Below, in pieces: positions 1 through 11,990 of a stretch of 64,000 bases of DNA. The position numbers and the translations under genes are program-made. The notes below the pieces were generated by a model that had not been told where the DNA came from, ran no database searches, and saw only the letters and a list, made by a program, of their open reading frames with translations. Numbering within the stretch: the first letter of the stretch is position 1; each line of letters begins with the position of its first letter. The DNA is taken from assembly GCA_002150815.3 (NCBI GenBank), contig NDFF03000134.1, forward strand, positions 1 through 64,000, read 5' to 3'. The DNA comes from Grammothele lineata (Eukaryota; Basidiomycota; Agaricomycetes; Polyporales; Polyporaceae).

Positions 1-1146
1 CCCCGCTTCAACACACAGAATGTACACTTTATGCAATTCTGCATGCCCCCATGTATCTTCCGCCTTCCGCGAGCCGCTCACGGCACGCTGTCTCGTACGG
101 ACATGCCTGGCTCCTCCAATACCCATCACGCGTGCCTCTGTCTTCGTTATACAAAACTCTCTCTATTAGCTGCCTATATAATGCGCTGTACATCTATGAA
201 ATCACAAATACATATATCCTAGACCCGTAGTAATGCCATATCTCGTCGAGCATTTGTTTAACTTGCGCACGAGTCTGGGGTATGCTCTCGTCAGTGAATA
301 GGCGCCGAATCCATCGAGGGTCTACAGAGTGGTCTACCGGGTCTGGCGTCTATAGGGTCTATCGGGGTCTAAAAAGGTCTAATGGGGTCTACAAAGTCTA
401 ACATTAGCGCCCTTAGACCCATGCATGTTCTTCTGATGCAACTTTGAGCGCTGATGGAACGACGTTGGAAGTTCCCGCGAGTCACCGTTCGGGCGCGTCG
501 ACGATCCTCCGTGGCCAACGTGGGCATCGTGGCGCCGCCGGAAGAAGACCCACACCGGGAACGGAGCACTAGGAAAGCGCACTCCTGGCCGGTATCAGTA
601 CGTCGGAGGGTGCCTCAGACCCATGATCCGTGACCCTATGCGGAAGGAAAGGGATGAGCGGCGGTCGTCAAAAGAAGCGAGGGGGAAAGTATGTACTCGG
701 AGCTCGCTCACTTGGACAGTGGGAATCCGCCAACGGAGGCCTAACGGAGATCCTCCGCGTGTCCTCCGGCACCCTTCTTCCGTTTTTTCGGCCGCCGACT
801 CCGTCATCCTACCACGTCGGTCACCGCTCTCCGTCCTTCATCCGCCAACCCTCGTCTGTAGATCACACTAGAGCCAACGTCTACAGCGTGTGACCGGGGG
901 ATGTGTTTGACAACAGCAGGATGTACCCATTCATAGCGGCGTCGTGCAGGGCATAACAAACGGGATACACGTACATATACACGTACACGCCTCGACCAAT
1001 CCCACGTCCTTCACTGTCACTTGGCTTGCATCATCCATGACACTTCACCATCCGTAGGTCCAGGCCCTCGTCGTCCGAAGCCGAAAAGTCCTTGCAAGCT
1101 GAGCGCAGATCCTTGTCCGACAGGGCCACTTCTCCCCTCTGCGCCG
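1..1146. other. Non-coding left end, downstream of GH79-A
   Basis: I see no convincing gene here. The short open frames have no recognisable domains and overlap each other. The stretch holds a degenerate tandem array of a GGGTCTA-like unit near 318-405 (listed separately) and the presumed 3' flank of the minus-strand GH79 gene that ends at 1147. Confidence 0.6.
318..405. repeat. Degenerate GGTCTA tandem repeat
   Basis: The core GGTCTA (often GGGGTCTA) recurs about seven times, spaced roughly 11-16 bases apart, with diverged filler. It lies outside any gene. It may be a minisatellite or a relic of a repeat-rich element; its role is unknown. Confidence 0.7.
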
Positions 1147-2908
1147 TCAGAACTCGACCAAGATCGCCTCCGTCGCGCGCAAGTCCACGCCCTCGCTCAG
1201 CACCACCCTCTCCACCGCCCTCTTCCCGCTCGGGCTCGCGTCCGCCGTCTCGTAGCTCAACCCGCCCAGCGTCAGCCCCTCCGTGTCGTCCGCGTGCTGG
1301 ATGACCAGCCGCGTGCCCGTCGCCGCCCTGCCCCAAAACGCGTCCGCGTCCTGTTGTGTGACGTTCGCGTTGCCCCTCGCGAAGTCGAGGTCGATGTGCA
1401 CCGGAGGACGGTCACCCGTGCTGCTCGCTAGCCATGCGTGGAGGTTGACGAACACCGCGCGCGCGAGGCGCCCGTGCTCGAACGCGGCGTAGCCCGAGAC
1501 ATCGTCGTCATCCACATCAAGCTCGACGATCTGTGAGGCGCCCGTCGAGCCGATGAGAGTGTTGATGACGAGCCCCGCGTAGAACGGGGGCTGGATGTGC
1601 GGCGGCTGGGGAGGGTCGAGCGCGGAGCCGTCGATCGTCGAGCGGTTGAGCGTGACGGGCTGGATCTAAGGGCGGCGGGTGTTGGTTTTGCACGGGGAAC
1701 ACTAGAAGATTGGGAGGGTACTCACGAAGTTGTACTTGTACCCGATACCTTCGTGGAAGAAAAGCTCCTCGATGCCGAGAGTCGCGGCTTGCAGAGTGTA
1801 GTCGATCGTCCAGAGAGCAGCGCCGGCTGTGTTGCTGACTCCCGGCGCTCCGTGGCACGCGATGCTGTTCGTCTCTCTATATCCGCGTTCAGACCGAGCT
1901 CCAGACTCCACAAAGGATCGACGCACCCTAGGATGTACCTCAAACCCTTCGCCTTCGTCGCTGCGATGTCGGCTTCGAAGTTGGTCAAGTTGCCCCGCAC
2001 GAACTTCTTGCTCATGAATGACGTTAACGGGAAGTCGCCGCCGTTGCAGAATGCTGCCGAATACTGGTGTTGGGAGATACTGACAGTGGACGTGGGTATA
2101 TGCGCGTAAAAGTGAAGAATGAGACCACGTACGTCGTGATAGCTTTCCCCGGCGTGCTCTCCAGGATCCCTAAGTCGAAGATCTCCCGAGGCGTGAACCC
2201 CTGCCCCGCGAAAGCCGCGCCCTGCAACGTCACAGGTCCACTGACACCATGAATCCCAGCAGCCTCCGCAACAGGTCCAGCGATGGAGACCCAGTCCGGC
2301 ACGTATTCATCGACCGTCCAATTGCTCGGCCGAAGCCCGTTGTTCTTGTACAGGTCCGCCTCGTTCCCAACCTCGATCATGTCGAGCACGACACCTGACG
2401 CCTTCAGCGCGACGCTCCGGAAGGCACGCACGATCGCGCGCGCCATGTTGACCGCGTTCGTCGCGTTGTCCGCGCCGAGGTTGACGCCCCAAGTCATGAT
2501 GGTGCCGCGGGGGAGGAAGCGCGAGAGCTCGTAATACGCGTCGCCGACCGTGATCTTGGTGGCCTCGGGGTAGGGCGTGACCGTATTCGAGGGCGGGAAC
2601 TCGTCCTCGTTGATCGTTACTGTGGGCGACCAGAAGGTATGGTCCTCTGAGTCGGCGCCGACGCGGATCTTGGGCGGCGTGCCGGTGAGGGTTGCAAGGC
2701 GGGTGAGCGCATCGTGGGTGAACTCGTTCCGGGACTCGACCCCGGCCCAGTCTGGCCAGCGGTCTTGCTCGAGCGAGAAAGAGACGAGGGTGCGGGCCAA
2801 CGGCTGAGAGTCGGAGGGCGGAGAGAGGGGGAGCGAAACGTTGATGGCCGCGACGACGGCCCAATGAAGGGCCGCGACGGCAAAGAACGCGAGCGGTGAA
2901 CGTGCCAT
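1147..2908 (-). CDS. GH79 beta-glucuronidase-like secreted enzyme (copy A)
   Basis: Four exons (2133-2908, 1927-2079, 1726-1876, 1147-1665) give 532 residues with consistent phases. An N-terminal signal peptide (start MARSPLAFFAVAALHWAVVA) predicts secretion. The catalytic part carries the expected GH79 landmarks: RVGADSEDHT near the N terminus, IEVGNEADLY with the Asn-Glu acid/base, and YILGETNS with the probable nucleophile Glu, which straddles the intron between exons 2 and 3. The C-terminal stretch (about residues 360-532) fits the GH79 beta-sandwich domain and ends ILVEF. The family hydrolyses glucuronic acid or 4-O-methylglucuronic acid residues from glycans. A TATAAG lies 53 bases upstream of the ATG. 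A paralogue at 59.8-61.6 kb shares intron positions but is frameshifted, so this is the intact copy. The exact substrate is inferred. Confidence 0.9.
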
Positions 2909-2960
2909 GGCGAGATGCGGGAGTCACCAGGTCGAGCAGCACGATGTGGACATCCTGGGC

Positions 2961-2966
2961 CTTATA
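2961..2966 (-). promoter_or_regulatory. TATA box of GH79-A
   Basis: TATAAG on the minus strand, about 53 bases before the ATG. The GH79-B paralogue has TATATAA at nearly the same distance, which suggests a conserved core promoter with a short leader. Confidence 0.5.
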
Positions 2967-3878
2967 TGCGCGCACCGTGGACAACGACACGAGCGCGTCA
3001 TATGCCGTTAGGGCTTCGGATGGACGTTGTCGCCGTCAATAGGACAAGTCACGCGCCTTGTGCGCGCCGTCGAGGAGAAGCGAGCCCGCCGTCGACCCGG
3101 AATTTTTAGGCCAGCGCCGTGATGGAGAACGGTCTTGTACGTCCACTGCATTGACCAGTGGTGAGCAAAATGATGAGGCATAAGGAGCATCTGAGGAATT
3201 TTGGGGCCGCATGAGACAGCAGAGAGAGCTGGACAAGAGGCATGGTGGCAAGGACGACGAGGACAGCGAGGAGGACGAGATGATGGTCGTCGTCAGTTGA
3301 CCAGTGCGCCTGCCGCAAGTCCGCGCCGCCCGGGACCGCAAAAGCCACGTGCGCGGACTCAGATCCCGCCGCCGCAAATGCCGGACACCTGTCACCGTTG
3401 GTTCGAATCAGACACGGGCCAAACGAAGTTGCTGCAACTACTGCTTAGATTCCGCTTCTGATACGTGGTATTTACTACAATAACAATATGCAAGTAATGG
3501 TGTACGTAATGAAGCGCAAAGCTCCTGTGAACGCAACTAAGTAGTAAAGTAGAAGATGAAGTTGGTACTACCAGTGCGACGACCGCAACAAGAAGCCCGA
3601 AGGAAGTATTAGTGGTATATCGTACATACAAATCCGTATGATGAAGGGAATGTGGGGGTGAATTCCGGCTAGTCTACTACCAATCCCGAGAGTCCGAGTT
3701 CCTAAGCATTACATACAGAGATAGCCTGCAGTATGCGTGAGAAGTGACAGTGGTGATGCGAGTGACAAAGCAGCGAGCGTTGTTGTTATGAGAGAGAGGG
3801 AGGGTGCCATTCTATCCTGTTCCTTGATTCCGCATGATGCTATCGAGAAAAGAGCGTATAGCCGTCGCGTGCGGCCGC
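2967..3878. other. Intergenic, GH79-A promoter and laccase 3' flank
   Basis: No gene seen. A GGTTCGAATC string near 3398 resembles a Pol III B box, but I could not find a pairing T-stem or an A box at the right distance (see rejected list). Confidence 0.5.
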
Positions 3879-5683
3879 TCAGTTACCATCGCCGTTGGGG
3901 TAGACCGAGTTGTACGTCGGGCAGAGGTCGCTCCACGCGTCCGAGGGAGTGACGAAGGACGAGACCTGGTCGGTCTCCTCCGCCAGGACGACGGCGAAGC
4001 CGGCCTCGAGATGGAAGTCGATGTGGCAGTGGAGGAACCACGGGCCGGGGTTGTTGGTGGTGAAGCGGATCGTGACGTTGTCGCCCGCCGTGCCGGTGGA
4101 GACGACGTCGCGCTGGGGAGGGTTGACGTAGTTGTACTCAGTGCTACCCGCGCTGCGCACGACATAGAAGGTGTGCTGTGGGAACCGTGAGATCAGCGAG
4201 GGTAAGCGGTGGGAGAGGTGAGAAGACTTACGCCGTGCAAGTGGAAGGGGTGAGGCGCGCCGGGAGCGTTGGTGGCGGTGATGGGGAACGAGAGCTCGAC
4301 GGTGGCGTTCGAGGGGAGAGTGTAGACGCTGCCGTTGGGCATGAGCTCGTTCGCCGTGAGGGAGCCGCTCATGATCTGGAGGAGGACGGGGACGGTGGGG
4401 GGAATGAAGCTGTCGCCGTTGATGAAGAAGTTGGAGCCATTGAACGAGAAATCGAAGTTGATCGCGACGTCGACGCCACCAGGAGTCGGGTCACCGGGCG
4501 CAGCGAGGTCCGTGAGCGGGACGAGGTCGGCCTGGACGAGGGGCTCCGTGCTGGTCGTCTGGTTCGTGGTGGGCTCAACCTCCGCCGCGCCGTCATAGCG
4601 CAGGATAGCGGAGTTGATGCCGCCCTCGAATGAGGTCGTGCCGACGTTGGGGAGGGCGCGGATCCAGTAGTTGTCGATGTCCTGGTCTGCGGTGAGGACG
4701 AACGAGTAGCGCTGGCCGGCGAAGATCTGGATCGAGTCGACAGTCGTGGGCTCGTGGTTGACCGCGTCCACCTCAATGATTGTCATGTTGTGGCCGTCGA
4801 TCGAGAAGGTGTAGTTGGGGTCGCACGAGATGGAGACCAGACGGAAGCGGTAGCGCTTGCCCTGCGTGACGCTGATGACTGCGAGGTCGGCGGTCGCGCC
4901 GTCCCCAGAAGTCGTACGGCCAAGACCGTTGATGAGCGTAGAATCCGAGCCGATGCTGTTACAATAAATCAGTCCACCATGACATCACAAACGGTTTGCG
5001 AAGACGTACGGGAAGCGAGAGCCAAGGCGCGCCGCGGTGTGGTACCAATCCACGAGGGTGATGACGGTGTTCTCGTCGTCGACATCGTAGAGATCCGCGT
5101 GCGGGTCGTTCGGGTCGTAGACGACGAAGGGACCACGAAGACCGTCGCAATACTGGGTCGACAAGTGGCTGTGATACCAGAACGTGCCGGCCTGGTCGGT
5201 CGAGGTGAAGTCGTAGAGGAACGAGTTGCCGGCCGAGATGGGGCACTGGTTGACGAACGCAGGACCATCAGCCCAGTTGGTACCCTTCTGGAAGAAACCG
5301 TGCCAATGCTGGAGAAAATAGTGTAAGCGTCACATCTTACAAGCACTGCTTATCAACATCACTTACGATGGTAGTCGCGGTGAGCATAGTATCGTTCGTC
5401 AAGTTGTCAATGACGTTGATCTGGAAGTTGTCACCCTGGACATATGATCGTAATCAGTGGGCGTCACAAACAGCAAAGGAGTTGCACTTACCATGTTACC
5501 CGTGATGAGAGGACCAGGCATCTGGCCGTTCATGACGACCGCGGCACGAGTGTAGCCATCGGGTGTGACGTCGGCGTTCGAGATGGTAAGGTCCGCGACC
5601 GGGCCGATGGTTGCGGCGCTGGCGACGCGGCCGTAGGAGAGACTGAGCGCGATGAGAGCGGCGAAAGACTGAAGCTTGCTCAT
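3879..5683 (-). CDS. Laccase (multicopper oxidase, AA1)
   Basis: Five exons (5492-5683, 5367-5435, 5010-5308, 4232-4955, 3879-4175) give 526 residues, the usual size for polypore laccases. A signal peptide begins [16 protein letters not shown]. All four copper signatures are present: [31 protein letters not shown] (split by the last intron after HG) and the C-terminal [12 protein letters not shown]. The residue ten after the T1 Cys is Phe, the axial position associated with high redox potential laccases. The enzyme oxidises phenols by one electron and reduces O2 to water at the trinuclear copper site; it acts outside the cell in lignin and humus chemistry. Several N-x-S/T sites fit a secreted glycoprotein. 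It has only four introns, fewer than many polypore laccases. Neighbouring GH79 and AA9 genes support a role in plant-wall decay. Confidence 0.96.
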
Positions 5684-8600
5684 GCTGGAACAATAAAAGG
5701 ACAGGAGGATGGCGGAGAGGTGGAACCGGAGGAGGGCGGGTAGCAGAGAAAGACCGAAGTCCGATGCTGCTCCCCGGCGGCGACCCAGGGCTTTTATTCG
5801 CGCATCAGGAAGCGCCGCCCGCGTCGAGCCTTCGTCGCAAAGTCCGCACCCGTGGCCGCCCCGTAGGATGAATCACGCCTGAGACCAGCACACCCGGCGG
5901 CCGCAGCGGTGTGCCGTGTCAGATGCGTAACTCCCGGATCGGGGAGAGGATCTGGGCCTCCGCAAAAGTCGCGCGTCCATCGGGTTGATCGCAGCGTCGG
6001 TTAACCACTGCTCGAGGGGACAGGCACGGCCGGTGCCAACCTCCGCATTCAGTCCAGAGGGCGGAGGGCATCAGGGCAACGATACCCGATTTAGGCCAGA
6101 TTGTTCTTGCACTCGGCTTGAACGGGATCGCTCAGGACAAGCGTCCCTTTGGTTTCGAGCCACGAGTTTGCAACGGCTAGCTTCCTGTCAACGTGCTTGC
6201 CAGTGCGCTGGACACTTACTTGCTTGATGAGTATATCGTGACGCGGCGACGAAAGTCCATGGCCGTTTTGCATGGACGCACGGTCGTCGGCAGGGCAAGC
6301 TCAAATTCCGGGCTGGTAAGTCAACAACTGATGTTGAGCATCCGGAGTCCGCCCAAAAGATCAGAGTCGTCGATGACTTGGTGCACGATTTGCCTTCACG
6401 GGAGAGTTATCGTCCTCCTGATGGGAACGCGATGAGGAGTCCAAAGACTCGGATTGCAGATAGCACTTCCTTCCGGGATCATATCGACTGCGGATGAAAG
6501 CGTGGACGGCGGCGTGAGACTTGATATCGAGGAAGTCCCGCGGACTTGGCCTTCCATCTGAGGGCGTCGCGGGAGAGGCGTATGCGGGAAGCGTTTGAGA
6601 GCGTGAAGTTGCCTGGAGGAAGAACAGCGTTTCGCGTTTCAAGCGCTGCGGCATGCTGCGCGCGTCTGATGTTTGGGCGCTTCAATATCCTTTCCTGAGC
6701 AACGGACATAAGCGCTGGAATGCACCGTCGTCATCCCGCGGCCCGAGGATGCCGCCAGCAGCCAGCCGGTCTCCGACTCAAGCGGCTTCCTCAGGCCGAA
6801 CGTCTTTGTCATGAATCTTGGGCTTTCGTGCTCTGCAGTCCTCGGCATCCATGCTCCACGTCGCTCTTCCCCCTCCATACGCTTTCGCGCTCTCGTTCGG
6901 TAGTGGAAGTATACAGGCAGAACCGTGACGCAAAGTCAAAAATGAGCTGCGCTCAGACTCGTAGCACTCTTTCTGATCCCCCTTCGCCACACACGGTCAC
7001 CTGGCAAGCTCACTCGCGCCTCAAGTGTTCTCAAGTCCGCTGATATGCCTCAATGCCGGCGTACCCACCCGACTGCGGCCCTTCAGACGGAAGCCAGCAC
7101 CCGCTCGAAACTCTCCCACAGATTGCCGGACACTAGATCATCCATGCCAGCTCTCGGCTCGGCACTCGGCACTCCGTTTCTGTCAGCAACTTCGAATTGA
7201 AAGACCTTTGACAGACAATGTGCACCTCAACAGTGCGCGATTCGGACTCTGCGACGTTGCTTGGTTCAAGGACCAACGTCGCTGGTAGGGTCAGTACATG
7301 CTTGCCAACAACGGACCAACAACGGAGCAGCGGAGCAGAATGAAAAGGTGCGTATCTTCGCCTAAGTAGGTGGGTCAATACCAGATCTGGCAAGTGTGTG
7401 ATGGTTTCGTGATTGCGTCGCGGCTCCGAGCCAAAGCCGATCGTCGGTCGATCCCGATCTCTGCATCCTCCACTGTGTCGGGCCGAGCGGGAGTCCGTCA
7501 GTCGGCATAGGTGCCTCCTGACGTAGAGTTATCACATCCTGGAGCAACTGGAGCAGGTCCTCAGATATGCGTTGTCCTTGGGGAACTACCATACATCTCT
7601 CGAACTCACTCTTGTTCATAAACTTTGGACAGTATAATGTCGCAACTATCAGGCTCAGCGTACGCGGCTGGTCAGGAATAGGTCTTGGACGAACCCAACA
7701 GAAGTACATCACCTAGAAAAATATGGACGTGCAAATCTCTTGTCCGGAATGCTTCTCCCGTGCGTCCATGCTATGTCCTACAATTACTACCGTGATGAAC
7801 CCGCAGGCTATACCATTCCTAGTGTTAGCATCGACTCCCGTTATACACCGGAGGCAGCGCACTTCCGCCCGAAACAGCCTGCGAGAACGCGTTCTTCCCA
7901 TGCGAGCGAGGCTCGGGGATGGCGTTAAGGAACCGCAGCTCCTGATCTTCTGTTGCCGACGCACAAGTCGCTCAATGGGTCGCTACTTTCCGGGTACAAT
8001 TGAAGCCTCGAGCCTCCCCGGAACACGGGTCAGCGAGAAACGTTCCTGAGCGTACGTCCCTCCGAGAGTCGCTCGCTCCCGATTTCAGAGCACTCTTTCT
8101 GCAACCAAGCTGGCCTATTTTTTATATCTACGTTGTCGAACGGCACGGCGTCAGACTGGCGATCACTCTGGCAACGCTCGCATTGGCAGAGACAGGTTTG
8201 CATCAACGTGCTAAGCAAACGCTTGGCACTAGTTGAGATGGCCTACCTGGAGTACAACTTTGGACAAAGAAGATCGGCTTCTTCAAGAGGAACGTTGTGG
8301 AGCAAGTGCTACCGAGGCGTACCTGGCTTGCTTGCGTAATTTGGGTCGTATTGGAACGGCCGCTCCACCGTGTTCCTGAGCCGATATTCGCTGAGCAGCT
8401 CCTGAGTGAGAACGCCACTGTCGAACGACATCTTGAGCTCGTCGACGCAGTCTGACCGCTGTGGCCTCGGCGCAACTTTCAGACGACGAGAGGCAGCATG
8501 CTCATGACCGGAGTCTACATCGGTTCCTGGACTATTGAAGTGGAACTTCCATATGAAGGAGGTCGTCATTGACGTCTTGGCAGTTACTGACTCGGAGGGT

Positions 8601-9551
8601 ATGCTACTAGTGCATGACAGATACATACCGCTGATCTCGTCGGAGAATTACTAGTACACCACCCGACGGTGGTATTGGCCTCAACTTCAACTGTGAGGTC
8701 GAGGAGAGCCCATCTCTCAAAGACGTGCTCGGCCGACGCCAGCGTCACTATGTTTCAGTCGAAAGCAGGGGCCCGCTTTGCTTCCGCTATGACGCTGTGG
8801 CGCTCGTCTGGCACCATCTGAGATCTCCCCGGAGTCCGCGCCCCACGCGATCGTCGCGCGAATCTGCGATCGCGAGCGTCCATCTGGTCTCCGCCAGAGG
8901 CGGGCGCTTCCATTACCAAAGGAGGCGAACCCGTCTCCGACGCGGTTGACAGCTACGCCCGGCGTCTCGGTGGCCGCCACCCATCATCCTCCAATGGCAG
9001 GCCGATCTTCGCCCGCAGTCGTCCGTCGCGTCCTAACCCCATCCCGCAGCATCCCTTCCTCGTTCTCTGCTTCATTGTGATCTCTCCTCGTCGTCCATCA
9101 GAGCAGGGCCGGCAGGGGTTTGGGGCGGAACAGCGCGACGACTGCGCCCGGCTCGCGCGACGATCGGAGACGCGGCTCGCGTTTCTTCCGCCGTCTCTCC
9201 CAACGTTCCCGTGCACGGCGAGCACCCGCGTAACTTGTCGCCTTCGCTCCCCGCCTAGTGGAAAATTACCAAGCCCTGCGAGACGGGGGCCGAGGCAGCG
9301 GCGTGCCGCATCACCCTCCTCCTTTCGTCAGCCTGCCAGGTGAGACCTCAGCAAGATGAGGGAATAAGCACTCCGGCGCCCTGCGCAGTCCCAGGGTGCT
9401 ATAAGTCTTGCACGGCACGGTCGCGGCGCGCACTTCAGAGCCCTCCGCCCTTTCTCAGACTCGTCCCCGCAGCCTTCTCCCGACCTTCTCCCACTCCCTC
9501 TCGCTTCACAGTCCTACCCCACCTTCTCTCGCTACGCCCATCTCGCTCGCT
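5684..9551. other. Long gene-poor stretch between laccase and small secreted protein
   Basis: About 3.9 kb without a supportable gene. The first few hundred bases are the laccase promoter, GC-rich, with an A/T-rich AATAAAAG (minus strand) near 5795. The longest open frames (for example 8309-8626 minus, 105 codons) show no known motif, do not join neighbours through good splice sites, and have overlapping rivals in other frames. It may hold decayed genes or repeats I cannot recognise by eye. Confidence 0.45.
9400..9405 (+). promoter_or_regulatory. TATA box of small secreted protein gene
   Basis: TATAAG about 150 bases upstream of the ATG at 9552, followed by a C/T-rich leader typical of well-expressed basidiomycete genes. 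Confidence 0.45.
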
Positions 9552-9935
9552 ATGCAGTTCAAGACCCTCTTCGCTCTTGCCGGCCTCGTCGCTGCCGCCG
9601 CAGCTGTTGTACGTCCCGTTCTCTACTGCCTCTTGCGCCGCGTTCTCTTCTTAATACCCGCTTCCTTCTATCTGTATAGCCCGGCAAGCGTCAGGACGAC
9701 GCTGCTGCCACCGCGACCACCACGGCGCTCACCACCCACTTCACTACCCAGGTGTTCACTGCGCCCATGGTCCTCCAGAGCTTCATTGAGCGTTAGTGCC
9801 ACCTTTGCATATGCGTTTGCACATGCTAAATCTGCTTTGTTTTGTACAGAGGATCCCTGGGTCACCACCATCTCTACCAGCACCGTGTGGACCGTCTCGC
9901 GCACGGTCACTCAGACCGTCGCGCCCACTGCCTGA
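9552..9935 (+). CDS. Small secreted Thr-rich protein with Kex2-type site
   Basis: Three exons (9552-9608, 9680-9791, 9850-9935) join in phase to give 84 residues. The first 19 residues (MQFKTLFALAGLVAAAAAV) form a clear signal peptide, followed by PGKRQDD, where Lys-Arg is a classic Kex2 cleavage pair. The mature part, of about 60 residues, is rich in Thr, Ser and Val, has no cysteine, and ends TQTVAPTA. No GPI-type hydrophobic tail is visible. I do not recognise a family; the composition suggests an O-mannosylated wall-associated or secreted peptide. It could be an effector-like small secreted protein or a processed peptide. Function is unknown. The ORF is too broken by introns to be found as a single frame, but all splice sites are canonical (gtacgt...tatag; gttagt...tacag). 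Confidence 0.7.
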   Translation: MQFKTLFALAGLVAAAAAVVRPVLYCLLRRVLFLIPASFYLYSPASVRTTLLPPRPPRRSPPTSLPRCSLRPWSSRASLSVSATFAYAFAHAKSALFCTEDPWVTTISTSTVWTVSRTVTQTVAPTA

Positions 9936-10815
9936 ACCACCACCCATTAAGCCCACGTTGGGGTTGGGTCTGAAGAAGGTGCGCGGGCACTTTTCACCGT
10001 ATCCTCCAGTCTGCGTCTAACGTGTACTTCGTCCCCAGCACCACGTTCGTTCCCGTCTCGCGTTGCATAAGGTCGCGTCTAATGGCCGGAGGATTGGAAG
10101 TCGTCATCATCGGTCTCGGATATACTCGGAATTCTGTCTGTAATCAATTAGCGTCATATAAACGCAGTCTCAGTCTGTCCTTCGAATGTCTCGTCTGCAT
10201 CGCGCAAGGAGCGCAAGATTCTGTACACGGCGGCCAACGTGCGGGATACCCGGGCCGCACGTGCGTCATCGACATAGGTCGGCTTGCGTCTGACTGCGGC
10301 CGCGGTCTTGGCTGTAGAGATCTCGGGAATGTTGACAACCTAACGTTGCCATTGCCGCGACGTGCCTTATCTCATCATTCGACCTATCACTGTAGAGTCA
10401 TTAGTTAAGCGCACAGGGCGCCGCTCCACTTACGCTTGCTAACAAACGTGGTGATTGCTGTATACATGCAGAGCTCCTTATGCACAAATATGGGTCCTTG
10501 GACCCTATTCACTCGTTTCCTGGCATATGAGAGAGCTGACGGAATGTGCGCGGCAATTGGTATGGCAGCCTCTGTTGCGTCGTTGTTAGGACTCGAGATT
10601 CCTGACAAAGGCGTCTGCACGGGCCCGACGGACTCGGGTGGCCGTTGGAAAGTCCGAGACCGTAGTCTAAGACATATGGAAGGTACGATCGAGGCGCGTT
10701 ATCCGCTGGAAGACATGTCGATTTGGTATGTAGTCGGACATAGGCAAAGCGCACGGACAATCTGCAAGAGTACACCCACTTGCCTCCGTACGTGTCATTC
10801 CAGTCGATGCGAGGT
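9936..10815. other. Intergenic between small secreted protein and AA9-A
   Basis: No gene seen. It holds the 3' flanks of two convergent genes. Confidence 0.5.
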
Positions 10816-11990
10816 TCAACATGTGAACACCGCAGGTCCTACACCGCCGGATTTCGAGACGAGGCAAGTGAGCCGCACCGTTCGTATTAGCTCGAGACGA
10901 AGCACGACTTACCGGGGATGGTGTAGTTCGAAAGCGGCTGGTAGATGTTGATCGTGATGCCCGGGTCCGAGCCCTTGTACGCGCCCGGGAATGCAACGGT
11001 AGAGGGCGTCTTGGAGCCCGAGCCGCCCTGGATGTTCAGCTGCGCGCACTCCATGTAGAACTGCGCGCCCGGGTAGGTCTCTGCCGCGTGGAGAGCTGCC
11101 GGCACGACGCGTCTCAGTCAGCATCGAACCCTCAACTTCAGCGCTGATATCGACCAGGCGGAAGCAATATGTTCGGTGGGAGGGGACGGAGATACGTACC
11201 GATGATCTCGTGCCGAAGGAGGTACTGTCCGTCCTCAATGCAGCTCGGCACGGTGAACGTGACCTTGCCTTTGTTCGTGATCATCTTGTCCGTCGCCCAC
11301 GTTCCGTCCGACTCGAGCCCGTCCTCGGCGATTTTGAACCACGCAAGCCCAGTCACGTCTGTCTGCGTCGCGTCGGGAACTTTCGCGCTGAATTCCATCA
11401 TCCCTCGTCAGCAAGAAAATCAGGAAGGGGCAGACAAGGGAAGAGACGTACAGGTAGGAGATAATGGGTCCCTTGTGGCTCGGGTCGATCGGGTCGGCGG
11501 GGTCGTTGGGAGCTTGGTCGAGGGTGTGGTGCCACTGCAGGCAGCACGCTCGTGTCAGTGAACGCATATATTCCGACATACCGCACAAGCCTTCGCACCT
11601 CAGCCGTCAGCGTTGCTCCAGCGGGCACATCGATCACTGCCTGAGACACGGGCTGGTGGTACGGGTTAATGCCTGCGAGAAATCCATAAATAAGCTATGA
11701 GATACTCTGGGTCGGTAGCACGCAGAAGAGAAACGCACCCCCGTTGCAGATCAAGTCATTCGACGTGACGTCCGTAATCGGCTGCAAACCCACGGCGTTA
11801 AGTTCAAGTGAGCACGCTTCAGTTGTGAGTATCGACGAGCGGAGGAGCGGCGACGCACCCCATCGTAGTCAGGAGCGCGGATACCAACGAGCTCGCCCTG
11901 GTCGACACCGTTTACGTACAGTTTCTGGAAGATGGTGTGGGCCGAGGCGGACCCAGCAAGAAGGGCCGCAGTCGCAATAGCAGACTTCAT
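10816..11990 (-). CDS. AA9 lytic polysaccharide monooxygenase (copy A)
   Basis: Seven exons (11859-11990, 11739-11781, 11599-11672, 11452-11534, 11200-11387, 10913-11095, 10816-10838) give 241 residues. The signal peptide (17 residues, ending SASA) is followed directly by His18 in HTIFQ, the N-terminal copper-brace histidine. The second brace His lies in AEWHHT (residues 85-86), and the axial Tyr is Tyr187 in [11 protein letters not shown]. The sequence ends [11 protein letters not shown]; Cys in DLICNGG and the C-terminal Cys fit the usual disulfides. There is no CBM1. The enzyme cleaves cellulose or related beta-glucans oxidatively with copper and H2O2 or O2 outside the cell. The last coding exon is only 23 nt. 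The gene is one of two tandem copies with identical exon lengths; the copies diverge mainly in introns and promoter. Confidence 0.95.

Noticed and set aside
3385..3420. tRNA-like B box (GGTTCGAATC)
   Set aside because: No pairing T-stem around the loop, no A box at proper distance and no oligo-T tract follow, so it is likely chance.
8309..8626. 105-codon minus-strand frame in the gene-poor 6-9.5 kb stretch
   Set aside because: No recognisable motif, no good splice partners and competing frames on the other strand; not enough to call a gene.
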